Below the pieces are notes generated by a model. It worked only from the letters and a program-made list of their open reading frames with translations, had not been told where the DNA came from and ran no database searches. A DNA stretch of 64,000 bases from positions 1-64,000 of the forward strand of contig JBOIDR010000008.1 in the NCBI GenBank assembly GCA_050740695.1, in the 5' to 3' direction. The first letter of the stretch is position 1. The number at the start of each line of letters is the position of its first letter. Shown here in pieces: positions 54,102-63,124 of this stretch. The translations under genes were made by a program, and so were the position numbers. The stretch is from JACCXJ01 sp050740695 (GTDB lineage: Bacteria; Pseudomonadota; Gammaproteobacteria; JACCXJ01).

Positions 54102-55271
54102 CTAAGCCGGCTGCAAGACGTAGCCCCGCAGCGAAAGGGCGAAGTCCTCCAAGGCCTTGATCCCCGTGCTCTCCGCCTGCCGACACCATTCCTGAAGCGC
54201 ATGCAGGAGGCTCTCCTGGGTGGCCGCGCGTTCCTTCCACAACTGCTGCAACTCCTGCTTGAACCGATAGACCACCTGCAGCGCCTGGCTATGCTCCAGG
54301 GCCCCCTGCAGGCGGTTCCTGGCATGCTCATCCAGACGCGACTCCTCACGCGTGATCAAGCGTCGGGCGTGCTTCAGCATGCGCCGCGCCGTGCCCTCGG
54401 CCTTGCGCAGTTCCTCCTTGTGGACGCGGTGGACCACTTCGCGTGCATAACGCGCCATGACGTGCAGATGACTGGTGACGATCGCGGTCACCGTCTCGCA
54501 GTCGACCAGGGCTTTACCGGGCGCGTAGGCCGGCCGCGGCGCCAGCTTCTTGACCCGCGCCAGGCCCAATAACTCGAAGGTGCGGATATACATCCAGCCG
54601 ACGTCGATCTCCCACCACTTGTTGGATAACCTGGCCGAGCTGGCAAAGGCGTGATGGTTGTTGTGCAGTTCCTCACCGCCGATCAGGATCCCCCACGGGC
54701 AGATGTTGGTCGAGGTGTCGTCGCACTCGAAGTTCCGATACCCCCAATAGTGGCCGAGGCCGTTGACCACGCCCGCGGCCCAGACCGGGATCCACAACAT
54801 CTGGATCGCCCAGATGGTCAGGCCTATGGGACCGAACAGGACCAGCAGCACCACCAAGAGGCTGGTTATGCCCTTTTTGGTGTGCGCCGTGTACAGGTTG
54901 CGCTCGATCCAGTCATCGGGCGTCCCGAAGCCGTACTTGTCGAGGGTCTCCTGGTCGGCGGCCCCGACCCGGTACAGTTCGGTGCCTTCCAAGAGGACCT
55001 TCCGGATCCCGTAGATCATCGGGCTGTGGGGATCGTCGGGGGTCTCGACACAGGCGTGGTGCTTGCGATGCACGGCCACCCATTGGCGGGTGACCATCCC
55101 GGTGGTCAACCACAGCCAGAAACGGAAGAAGTGAGACACGGCCGGGTGCAGGTCGAGCGCGCGATGCGCCTGATGCCGGTGAAAAAACACGGTCACCGCA
55201 ACAATGGTGATATGCGTCAGTATTAAGGTCAGCGCGACATACCCCCACGCCGATAATTCCAACAAACCCAT
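54102..55271 (-). CDS. Membrane fatty acid desaturase (delta-9 type, acyl-CoA desaturase family)
   Basis: The 389-residue protein has the three histidine boxes of di-iron membrane desaturases: HRHQAH near residue 32, HRKHH near 69 and HNNHH near 205, between two pairs of hydrophobic segments. It introduces a double bond in acyl chains and adjusts membrane fluidity. The last about 150 residues form a charged helical extension (AEGTARRMLKHARRLITREE onward) longer than in minimal desaturases but seen in some gammaproteobacterial relatives. It is a single gene with a clear terminator. Confidence 0.92.
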   Translation of the reverse strand: MGLLELSAWGYVALTLILTHITIVAVTVFFHRHQAHRALDLHPAVSHFFRFWLWLTTGMVTRQWVAVHRKHHACVETPDDPHSPMIYGIRKVLLEGTELYRVGAADQETLDKYGFGTPDDWIERNLYTAHTKKGITSLLVVLLVLFGPIGLTIWAIQMLWIPVWAAGVVNGLGHYWGYRNFECDDTSTNICPWGILIGGEELHNNHHAFASSARLSNKWWEIDVGWMYIRTFELLGLARVKKLAPRPAYAPGKALVDCETVTAIVTSHLHVMARYAREVVHRVHKEELRKAEGTARRMLKHARRLITREESRLDEHARNRLQGALEHSQALQVVYRFKQELQQLWKERAATQESLLHALQEWCRQAESTGIKALEDFALSLRGYVLQPA

Positions 55272-55379
55272 GGACGTGATCCTCCGGAGCCGAGCGAAAG
55301 CAGGGTGCGAGACGGATCGCCATGTTAACCGACTATCCCGGCGAGATCCATGGGCGGACCGGGCGCAACACGCGCGCTC

Positions 55380-57365
55380 TCAGCACACGCCGGCCGAGTC
55401 GCATAGCCGGAGATGGCCATGGTCGTCGACAGTGGCTCGCCATCCACGCGCCAGGTAGGTGGTCGAGTCCGGGTCTCTGATGATGGCCGGGGCGGGAAGC
55501 CCTTGTCCCGCGGTGAGCGCGCCGCGCTCGAAGACCGGCACCAAAGCGGCGACCCCGTACATGGTGATCCAGCGCGTGGGGCTTGCGGGGCGTCCCGAGG
55601 GGGGCCGCGCCAGGCGCAGTCGGGCGGCCGGTCCGCGTAGCGCCACCCGGACGTTGACGAGCTCGACCGGGGTCCCGAGACGGTGCCCGTAACGCCGTTC
55701 GTGGGCTTGGTGAAAGGCGTCGAGTGCGCGCCCGACCGAGCCCTGCCAGACCAGGTTCAGGGTATGGGCCTGACCCCGGTAGCAGAGATCGAGACTCGGA
55801 TACGCGCGAATGTAGCCCTTATCCTCTCCTGGGAGACCCATCCCCTCGCCGGCCATGGCCGCCAGGCCCCCTTCGGTCAAGGTACGCACAGCAACCCCGA
55901 TCTCCCGTCGCCGGGCGGGGGTGAGGACACCCGAGAGCGTCCGCGATAACTGGCGGCCATTGGGTGCGGCGAGCATCCCGAGCGCCGAGAGGACCCCGGC
56001 GTCGCGGGGCACCAGGGTCTCCCGGATCCCCAGGGCACGCGCCAGATCGCAGACGTGCAACCCGCCGGCACCGCCGAAGCAGAAGAGCGGAAAGCGGCGC
56101 GGATCCAGTCCGCGATGGAGCGAGATCACCCGCAGGGCATTGGCCATGTGCTCGTTGGCGATGGCAACGATACCCAGGGCGACGTCCTCGATCACGGGTA
56201 TCCCGAGTCGCGCCGCCAGCCGGCCGACGGCGGCGCGCGCCGCCGCGACATCCAAAGGCACCGAGCCCGCGAGCTTGCTGTCCGCCGGCAAGCGGCCGAG
56301 CACCAGGTTCGCGTCGGTCACGGCCGGCTCGCCCGCGCCGCGGCCATAGCACGCCGGGCCGGGGTCCGCCCCGGTCGAGGCCGGCCCGACGCGCAGGAGC
56401 CCGCCGGCATCGGCATACGCGATCGATCCACCTCCCGCCCCGATGCTGTGGATGTCCACCATCGGGACCGCCACGGGAAAGGGCCCCAGGCGCCCCTCGG
56501 AGGTCAGCACCACCTCCCCATCGATCAGCGCGACATCCGTGGACGTCCCGCCCATGTCGAGCGTGAGGAAGCGTTCGTGGCCGGCGCCTCGGGCCACCGC
56601 CCGAGCACCCATGACCCCCCCCGCCGGGCCGGAGAGCAGAAGATGTACCGCCCGCCGCGACGCGCTGGCGGCCGAGAGCGTCTCGCCGGCGCTCTGCATG
56701 ACCGCGATACGCGTGGCCGGCAGCGCACCCGCGAGCCGTTCGAGGTAGCCGTGGATCTTCGGTCCGGTATAGGCGTTGAGCCAGGTGGCGATACCCCGCT
56801 CATACTCCCGGCGCTCCGGTAGCACCTCGGAGGAGCGGGATACGAACACCCCCGCGGGCAGGGCGGCCTCGATCGCGCGTTCCTGACTGGGATCGAGGTA
56901 AGAGAACAGGCAATCGATGGCCACCGCCTCGGCCCCAAGCGCACGCACCGCGGCCGCGAGCGCCGCCAAATCCTCTTCGGTGACGGGATCGAGGACGCGC
57001 CCATCGGCGCCGATGCGCCCTCCGGCCTCCAGGCACAGCTCCCGCGGCACGGGCGGTGCGCACGGGCTCGGGCAGAGATCATAGAGATCGCGCCGGGCCT
57101 GGCGCCCGATCGTCAGGAGATCGCGGAACCCGCGGTTGGTCACAAGACAGGTGCGCGCGCCCTTGCCTTCCAGGACCGCGTTCGTGGCTACTGTGGTCCC
57201 GTGGATGATGCAGAAACGCGCTTCCGACAGCCCCAACGCCTCGATGCCCGCCAGGATGGCGCGCTCCGGCGCGTCGGGCGTCGAGAGGACCTTATGAACC
57301 CGAAAGCCGTGCCCATCATAGGCCACGAAATCGGTGAAGGTCCCGCCGGCATCGATTCCGAGCAC
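55380..57365 (-). CDS. Hydantoinase/oxoprolinase-family protein, HyuA-like subunit
   Basis: The product (661 residues from the GTG used) has the HyuA layout. The N-terminal ATPase-like lobe starts LGIDAGGTFTDFVAYD, HGTTVATNAVLEGKGA follows, the central part has LSGPAGGVMGARAVARG and LTLDMGGTSTDVALIDG, and further on FCFGGAGGLHVCDLARALGI. These enzymes hydrolyse hydantoins or 5-oxoproline with ATP, normally together with a HyuB subunit, which is not adjacent. It lies 22 bases after egtD. An upstream ATG (57443) would overlap egtD by 56 bases, so the GTG is preferred. Confidence 0.85.
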   Translation of the reverse strand: MLGIDAGGTFTDFVAYDGHGFRVHKVLSTPDAPERAILAGIEALGLSEARFCIIHGTTVATNAVLEGKGARTCLVTNRGFRDLLTIGRQARRDLYDLCPSPCAPPVPRELCLEAGGRIGADGRVLDPVTEEDLAALAAAVRALGAEAVAIDCLFSYLDPSQERAIEAALPAGVFVSRSSEVLPERREYERGIATWLNAYTGPKIHGYLERLAGALPATRIAVMQSAGETLSAASASRRAVHLLLSGPAGGVMGARAVARGAGHERFLTLDMGGTSTDVALIDGEVVLTSEGRLGPFPVAVPMVDIHSIGAGGGSIAYADAGGLLRVGPASTGADPGPACYGRGAGEPAVTDANLVLGRLPADSKLAGSVPLDVAAARAAVGRLAARLGIPVIEDVALGIVAIANEHMANALRVISLHRGLDPRRFPLFCFGGAGGLHVCDLARALGIRETLVPRDAGVLSALGMLAAPNGRQLSRTLSGVLTPARRREIGVAVRTLTEGGLAAMAGEGMGLPGEDKGYIRAYPSLDLCYRGQAHTLNLVWQGSVGRALDAFHQAHERRYGHRLGTPVELVNVRVALRGPAARLRLARPPSGRPASPTRWITMYGVAALVPVFERGALTAGQGLPAPAIIRDPDSTTYLARGWRATVDDHGHLRLCDSAGVC

Positions 57366-57387
57366 CAGGCTGATCGCGGTCTCCTCC

Positions 57388-58386
57388 CTATTCCCCCTTG
57401 CAGACCCGCCATAGCGAGTCCGTGAAATAGCGCCGTGCGTCATAGAGCCGCGCGACTATCGCGTAGCCGGTCTCCTCCGCCAGACGCTCGATGTCGGATT
57501 CCAGGTACTTGTAGGATAGCTCCGTCCGGATCGGTTCCCAGGGACCGAAGTAAAAACGCCGTCCGATCGCCTCGATGTAGGCGGACTGCTCGGCCCGGCT
57601 CACGAGATAGCTCGTGATCGATCCGCCGTGCACATCGAAGGTGCAATAGAAGCGGAAGCCATCGACGTCGAAATCACCGCCGAGATCGCGGTTGATGCGA
57701 TGCAAGAGGTTCAGGTTGAAATCACGGGTCGCGCCCTCGGAATCGTCGTAGGCGCGCCGCATGACATCGAGGTCCTTGCGGAGATCGAATCCGATCAAGA
57801 CCAGATCGCCGTCCTCGAGCGTGTTCCAGAGGCTCTTCAGGAACACCAGGGACTCGGCTCCGGTGAAATTCCCGAGGTTCGAGCCCAAGAACAGCACTAC
57901 GGTCCGGGTATCCGCGCCGCGCGTGAGCCATCTGAGCCCCGACAAATAGTCCGCCGCGATGCCCTCGGCCTCGATACCCGGAAACGCCGTTTCCAGGCCG
58001 TCGAGGAGCGCCGAGAGCGCGGACTTGGAGATGTCGATAGGCACGTAGCGGAACGGCTGCGAGTGCTCGCGCAGCGCGCGCAGCAAGAGCCGCGTCTTGA
58101 CACCGTTCCCGGGCCCGAGTTCCACCAGAAGCAAGGGTTCGCCCGATAGTATCTCGACTAAACGCGGGTGCTGGCGCTCGAAGATCTCCCGTTCACAGCC
58201 GGTGAGATAGTATTCGGGGAGCGCCATGATCCGTTCGAAGAGCCGCGATCCGATCTCGTCATAGAAATACTTCGAGGGGATATGCTTGGGGGCCGAGGAC
58301 AGCCCCATGAGGACGTCGAGCGCAAAGGCCTCGGTGAGGCGCGACGCCTCGGTCGGCTCCTCGGACCTCAGGAGATCGTGGAGCAT
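57388..58386 (-). CDS. egtD: L-histidine N-alpha-methyltransferase EgtD
   Basis: EgtD trimethylates histidine to hercynine with S-adenosylmethionine, the first step of ergothioneine synthesis. The 332-residue protein has PKHIPSKYFYDEIGSRLFER, the SAM motif LLLVELGPGNGVKTRLLL, DISKSALSALLDGLE and VVLFLGSNLGNFT, all typical. Its ATG lies 2 bases after the egtB stop. The open frame extends further upstream, but that part reads through egtB. Confidence 0.93.
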   Translation of the reverse strand: MLHDLLRSEEPTEASRLTEAFALDVLMGLSSAPKHIPSKYFYDEIGSRLFERIMALPEYYLTGCEREIFERQHPRLVEILSGEPLLLVELGPGNGVKTRLLLRALREHSQPFRYVPIDISKSALSALLDGLETAFPGIEAEGIAADYLSGLRWLTRGADTRTVVLFLGSNLGNFTGAESLVFLKSLWNTLEDGDLVLIGFDLRKDLDVMRRAYDDSEGATRDFNLNLLHRINRDLGGDFDVDGFRFYCTFDVHGGSITSYLVSRAEQSAYIEAIGRRFYFGPWEPIRTELSYKYLESDIERLAEETGYAIVARLYDARRYFTDSLWRVCKGE

Positions 58387-58388
58387 CG

Positions 58389-59654
58389 CTAAGAGCGCTC
58401 CGCCAGGCGGATCCCCGCGAACTGCCAGCGCTGGCCGGGGTAGAAAAAGTTCCGGTAGGTGGCCCGGATATGGCCTCGCGGCGTCGCGAACGACCCCCCG
58501 CGCAACACCATCTGGCCGCTCATGAACTTGCCGTTGTATTCCCCGAGGGCCCCCTCGGGCGCCTGGTAACCGGGATAGGGCAGATAGGCGCTCGCCGTCC
58601 ACTCCCAGACATCGCCCAGCATCTGGGCGGGCGCATCATCACCGCCATCGCGCCCGGGATAGGCGGGTCGCAACCGGCCGTCTTCGAGGAGATGGGCGAT
58701 GCCGGGATCGGCGTGGCTCGCGCGCGCCGCGCGCTCCCACTCGGCCTCCGTCGGCAAGCGCTTTCCAAGCCAGCGCGCGTAGGCATCCGCCTCGAAATAG
58801 CTGACATGGCAGACGGGCTCATCGAGTGGCAGCGCCTCGAGCCCGTTCAGGGTATACATCATCCATCGCTCCCCGATCCGCTCCCAGTACAGCGGCGCGA
58901 ACCAGCCCTCGTGCCGCACCCGGTCCCAGCCGTCCGAGAGCCAATGCCGGTAGTCCCGATATCCCCCGTCCTCGATGAATGCCAGGTACTCGCGGTTCGA
59001 CACCAGTCGGTCCCCTAGCTCGAATGACGGGACATGGAACGGATGCGCCGGGCGCTCGTTGTCGAACGAGAACCCCTCGCCCTCGAAGCCCATGCGCCCC
59101 ATCCCGCCCTTGAAGCCCATGGGGCGCGCCTCGGCAACGGCGGCGTGGCCTATGGCGGCACCGGGCCGGTACGCCGGGCGCTCGGGGTTGGTGGCGAGGA
59201 TGTGCTTCACGTCCATGAGGATCAATTCCTGGTGCTGCTGCTCGTGGTGGAGGCCGAGGATGATGCAGCGCTCGACCTCCGGCCACCGGCCCTGAGTCAC
59301 GGTTTCGACGAGCCTGGCGATCCGTCGATCGATCTCCGCACGGTAGGCATAGACCTCGGATACCGTAGGTCGCGACAGACATCCACGGCGAGGTCGTTCC
59401 AGCCGCTCCGCGAAGGCCTCGTAGTACGAGTTGAACAGGAAGCCATAGGTGGTCCGATGAGGCGTGGATCCGGGGAGATGCGGCGCCAGGACGAACGCCT
59501 CGAAGAACCAGCTCGTGTGACCCAGGTGCCACTTGGGCGGGCTCACGTCCGGCATGGTCTGGACGACGTAGTCCTCGGTCTCCAGCGGCTCGCAAAGCGC
59601 ACAAGTCGCTTGCCGAACAGCCCGATAGTTGCGAAGCACATCGGCTCTGTGCAT
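58389..59654 (-). CDS. egtB: Ergothioneine biosynthesis protein EgtB (sulfoxide synthase)
   Basis: EgtB couples hercynine to a cysteine-containing thiol with non-haem iron and oxygen. The 421-residue protein has an N-terminal DinB-like domain with the iron motif LGLHHEQQHQELILMD and a C-terminal FGE-sulfatase (formylglycine-generating-enzyme-like) domain (ERPAHPFHVPSFELGDRLVS, RLPTEAEWERAAR, GDVWEWTASAY, LRGGSFATPRGHIRATYRNF). It is first in egtB-egtD-hyuA. EgtC and EgtE are not in the window. The ATG at MHRADVLRNY is preferred to an upstream in-frame ATG lacking conserved sequence. Confidence 0.93.
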   Translation of the reverse strand: MHRADVLRNYRAVRQATCALCEPLETEDYVVQTMPDVSPPKWHLGHTSWFFEAFVLAPHLPGSTPHRTTYGFLFNSYYEAFAERLERPRRGCLSRPTVSEVYAYRAEIDRRIARLVETVTQGRWPEVERCIILGLHHEQQHQELILMDVKHILATNPERPAYRPGAAIGHAAVAEARPMGFKGGMGRMGFEGEGFSFDNERPAHPFHVPSFELGDRLVSNREYLAFIEDGGYRDYRHWLSDGWDRVRHEGWFAPLYWERIGERWMMYTLNGLEALPLDEPVCHVSYFEADAYARWLGKRLPTEAEWERAARASHADPGIAHLLEDGRLRPAYPGRDGGDDAPAQMLGDVWEWTASAYLPYPGYQAPEGALGEYNGKFMSGQMVLRGGSFATPRGHIRATYRNFFYPGQRWQFAGIRLAERS

Positions 59655-60301
59655 AATCCCCTCCCCACGGCCGAACGTCGGGTCCAATGCCGGCTGTGGG
59701 GAGCTTAGCAGAGCCGGCCGCCCCTGGCCAACGTGTATTCATCGAAGGGAGGCGGGTGCCGGTTCCGGAGCGGCCGAGACCAGGCGCATGCCGGCGCCGG
59801 TAGGATCGCGGTAACCACGGCGCAGGGACCGAACGGAGATAGACTTTCCCAGCCCCGCTACCGGCGGCTCTATTACCTCGTGGCCCTCATGTCCAATGTG
59901 CTGGGCAAGGTCTCGGCCGTGGACCACCAGACGCTCGCCACCCGGCTCCACCGCCTCATCGAAAACCGCCATCCGATACGCCCGTCTGCGACGCCACGAT
60001 GAATCGCATCGAGCGACCGATAAGGCGGGTCATCCACTCGCCGCCCAACGGATCCGACGTCAGGGCCGGCCACCGCGCTAGCAACCGCGCCAACTGCATC
60101 GATGCAAGTACTCTAGGCGATAGGTAATTTTTACCTATGTAGCGAGTCTAGCCACGCCAGTCAACGCCTCGGTGATTGCAACATCGCATTGATAAATGCG
60201 ACAATCGCGCCCCGCGCCGGTGCTGGCACCGTTGTTGAGGTCATCCCGTTTGTCGGGCCAATGGCTCTGATAGTTACGCCAATGTTCAAACGGAGGACAC
60301 C
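59655..60301. other. Intergenic region without a confirmed gene
   Basis: A minus-strand frame (59739-59972) contains VIEPPVAGLGKSISVR and DPTGAGMRLVSAAPEP, faintly like the end of a VOC-type protein, but it lacks the rest. Nothing else is recognisable. A GGAGG ribosome site near its right end belongs to the csbD-like gene. Confidence 0.4.
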
Positions 60302-60503
60302 ATGAACTGGGATCAAGTCCAAGGTAACTGGACGCGAGTCGAAGGCAAGGCCAAGCAGATGTGGGGTGATTTAACGGACGATGAGCTCGATACGATCGCC
60401 GGGAAGCGGGATGCATTGGTCGGGCGGCTGCATCAAGTATGGCTTCAGCAAGGAGAGAGCCCAAGAAGAGCTGGATCAAAAAACTCTGGCCCACGCTGGC
60501 TAG
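60302..60503 (+). pseudogene. CsbD-family stress protein, frameshifted
   Basis: The start MNWDQVQGNWTRVEGKAKQM and DDELDTIAGKRDALVGRL matches the small CsbD family. After LVGRL the conserved continuation IKYGFSKERAQEELDQ is in another frame, ending at TAG. One indel near 60430 thus breaks a gene of about 66 codons. A GGAGG ribosome site is present. It could be a sequencing error. Confidence 0.7.
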
Positions 60504-60693
60504 CCGGCAAATCCTGGGCGACCGAGCCCGTCCGGTTGAGCAGATCACTCGTCCGCTGTTAATACAGATACCAGAACTGGGATCTCCATTGAGGTGATTA
60601 CCCGCACGGCGCAGGCTACCTCTACGGGAAGCGACTCGGGGTCGACGCGCGGAGGCGCGGCATCCCGGAAGGCCGGCGTTGCTTAGCTCTGCT

Positions 60694-61605
60694 ATGGCTC
60701 CGCCCATCCCGATCATATTCAATGACGCCGCGGGATCGGATACGAGCGTGGAGGTGCGGGCGCGCATCGCGGAAGCGTTCCACGATCTCGGGGCCGAGGC
60801 GCATTTCCTGATTGCGAAGAGCGGGGAGGAGATTGTGGATCTGGCACGCCGTGCGGGTGACGGGGATGCCGGCCCAGTGGTCGCCGCAGGTGGGGATGGG
60901 ACGATCAACACCGTGGCGTCCGTCCTTATCGAGACCGATCGCACGCTCGGGGTGCTGCCGCTCGGGACCCTCAATCACTTCGCCAAGGATCTCAATATTC
61001 CCCTCACCCTGGGCGAATCCGTGCGCACGATCCTCGGGGGTACGGTGGCGCAAGTGGACGTCGGGGAGGTCAACGGCCGATTCTTTCTCAACAATTCGGG
61101 TCTCGGACTCTATCCGATGATCGTACGCCGTCGCGAGAGGCTGCAAGATCGCCTGGGCCACGGCAAGTGGCCGGCGTTCCTGTGGGCGGCGCTCTCCGTG
61201 CTGCGCCGCTACCCCTTCCTCGTGGTCCGCGTGAACGCGGACGACCACGAATCGGTGCGGCGCACTCCGTTCCTCTTCATCGGCAACAACGAATACGAGC
61301 TCGCGGGTTTCGAGATCGGCACCCGCAAACGCCTCGATGCAGGACGGCTATGTCTCTACATGGCGCGCCGCACCGGGCGCCTTGGGCTCCTGCGCTTCGC
61401 CATGCGCGCCCTGGCCGGCAGGTTGCAAAACGAGAAGGATTTCGATGCGCTCTGTACCGAAGAGGTCTACATCGAGACGAGACGCACGCGCATGCACGTC
61501 GCGATCGACGGTGAGGTCACCGTGATGCCCACCCCACTCCACTACCGGGTTCGCCCCGGAGCGCTCCGGGTGCTCGTGCCCGCTGCGGAAACGGCGGAGC
61601 AGTGA
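60694..61605 (+). CDS. Diacylglycerol-kinase-family (DAGK catalytic domain) protein
   Basis: The 303-residue protein has the DAGK/LCB5 catalytic motif VVAAGGDGTINTVASVL (near residue 68) and LPLGTLNHFAKDLNIPL, followed by a beta-rich C-terminal half with GEVNGRFFLNNSGLGLYP and HVAIDGEVTVM. Such proteins phosphorylate lipid hydroxyls (diacylglycerol, sphingoid bases or similar). The following phosphoesterase and PAP2 phosphatase on the same strand suggest a small lipid-phosphate cluster, although the 68-base gap leaves cotranscription open. Confidence 0.88.
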   Translation: MAPPIPIIFNDAAGSDTSVEVRARIAEAFHDLGAEAHFLIAKSGEEIVDLARRAGDGDAGPVVAAGGDGTINTVASVLIETDRTLGVLPLGTLNHFAKDLNIPLTLGESVRTILGGTVAQVDVGEVNGRFFLNNSGLGLYPMIVRRRERLQDRLGHGKWPAFLWAALSVLRRYPFLVVRVNADDHESVRRTPFLFIGNNEYELAGFEIGTRKRLDAGRLCLYMARRTGRLGLLRFAMRALAGRLQNEKDFDALCTEEVYIETRRTRMHVAIDGEVTVMPTPLHYRVRPGALRVLVPAAETAEQ

Positions 61606-61673
61606 ACGCTCTTAGACTGATCGCGGTTCCTTCCGATCGCCGCTTAGAGTAATCGTTCTGATTTCGTCGTCGC

Positions 61674-62516
61674 GTGCGCACCGTCGTTCATCTCTCCGAT
61701 CTGCATTTCGGGCAAATCGATGAGGCGATCCTCGCCCCGCTCATCGCCATGATCGATGGGATCGGGCCGGATCTTGTGGCAGTCTCGGGCGATCTGACCC
61801 AGCGCGCGCAGAGCTCGCAGTTCGAACAGGCGCGGGCATTGCTGGAAGCGCTCCGAGCGCCGCGGATCGTCGTGCCGGGTAACCACGACGTGCCGATGCG
61901 CAATCTCTTCGCGCGCTTTTTCCGCCCGCTCGCCAAGTATCGCCACTACATCACGGAGGACCTCGCGCCGTTTTATCGTGACGAGGAGATCATGGTAGTC
62001 GGCATCAACACCGCGCGCTCACTTACGATCAAGGGTGGGCGCATCAACGAAACGCAGATTGAAATGCTGCGCGAACGGCTAAGCGATGGGGGAGGGGAGA
62101 TGGTCAGGATCCTGGTCACGCACCACCCTTTTCACGTGCCCGAAGGCGGAGACGAGGATGATCTGGTTCGCTGTCCGCCAGAGGCCAAGGCCAAGCTCGG
62201 CCAATGCCGACTCGACGTCCTGCTGGCGGGCCATCTGCATCGCGGCCATACCGGGCCACTCGCCGAGCGTTTTAGGATCGGCGGCTACAGCGCGCTTGCG
62301 GTCAGCGCGGGCACCGCGATCTCGACGCGCGTGCGCGGGGAGCCCAACTCCTTCAATGTGCTGCGCATCGAGCAGCCGCACATCCATGTCAGCCGCCACT
62401 CCTGGGAGCCCGATTGCACGGGGTTCGTCGCGGCAAGCTCCGAACGGTTTACGCGCACGCCGACCGGCTGGGCGCGGGCGGTCGGCTCGCAGGTGCACGA
62501 TGCTCAGTCTATATAG
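61674..62516 (+). CDS. Metallophosphoesterase (calcineurin-like)
   Basis: The 280-residue protein has the five metal-binding blocks of the family: HLSDLHFG, AVSGDLTQR, VPGNHDVP, VTHHPFHVP and LAGHLHRGHTG. Domain and length resemble cyclic-nucleotide or lipid phosphoesterases of the CpdA/YkuE kind; the substrate is unknown. It begins with GTG at the first conserved residues. Its last 17 bases overlap the PAP2 gene, so they should be cotranslated. Confidence 0.88.
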   Translation: MRTVVHLSDLHFGQIDEAILAPLIAMIDGIGPDLVAVSGDLTQRAQSSQFEQARALLEALRAPRIVVPGNHDVPMRNLFARFFRPLAKYRHYITEDLAPFYRDEEIMVVGINTARSLTIKGGRINETQIEMLRERLSDGGGEMVRILVTHHPFHVPEGGDEDDLVRCPPEAKAKLGQCRLDVLLAGHLHRGHTGPLAERFRIGGYSALAVSAGTAISTRVRGEPNSFNVLRIEQPHIHVSRHSWEPDCTGFVAASSERFTRTPTGWARAVGSQVHDAQSI

Positions 62517-63045
62517 CATCGATACGGCGCTCCTGTCATTTGCCGCGGCTCATCGCTCCGAGCTGCTCGATCAGTTGTTTCGTGGAATTACCTGGCTCGG
62601 CTCACTCTACGTTCTTATCCCGGCGGGAATCGCTTTGGCGAGCCTGCTGGCCCATCGTCGGAATCGATTCGAGGCCCTGCTCTTGGGGATGGGCCTCGGC
62701 GGGGCCGCGCTCATGGCCTACACCATTAAGCGGATTCTAATGAGGCCTCGGCCCGCGCTTTACCCGCTCTTGATCGAGCTACCCGTCTCGGATTCGTTCC
62801 CGAGCGCGCATGTCGCTCACGCGACGGCGTTTTTCCTGTGCCTGGTCCTTATCGTGCGCCGCCAAGCCCCCGAGTGGACAGGGTGGGTCGCCTTCGGGAC
62901 ACTGGTGGTGGTGGCCTGCGTGGCCGCCTCTCGGATCTACCTGCAGGTGCACTTTCCATCGGATACGCTGGGCGGGATGGTCTTAGGGGTGTTGTGGGTG
63001 AGTGTGGTCTATAAGCTCATGCTTCGGAGGGAGCGGCAAGCATAG
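62500..63045 (+). CDS. PAP2-family membrane phosphatase
   Basis: The 181-residue membrane protein has the three PAP2 motifs: KRILMRPRPALYP, SFPSAHVAHATAF and SRIYLQVHFPSDTLGG, between five or six hydrophobic segments. Members dephosphorylate phosphatidic acid, undecaprenyl pyrophosphate or related lipids at the outer face of the inner membrane. The start overlaps the phosphoesterase end by 17 bases. The frame is open far upstream, but only from MLSLYSIDTALL does it look like this family. Confidence 0.88.
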   Translation: MLSLYSIDTALLSFAAAHRSELLDQLFRGITWLGSLYVLIPAGIALASLLAHRRNRFEALLLGMGLGGAALMAYTIKRILMRPRPALYPLLIELPVSDSFPSAHVAHATAFFLCLVLIVRRQAPEWTGWVAFGTLVVVACVAASRIYLQVHFPSDTLGGMVLGVLWVSVVYKLMLRRERQA

Positions 63046-63124
63046 CGGTCTACGAGCCGGTTCCGTAGGCCCCCTGCTTCTAGCCATTCTTGGGCGTCGG
63101 GAATGATCCCGAAACCGCGAAGCG

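Noticed and set aside
59739..59972. Minus-strand VOC-like reading (DPTGAGMRLV)
   Set aside because: Only one short motif-like stretch is present and the rest of a VOC domain is lacking; chance similarity is likely.
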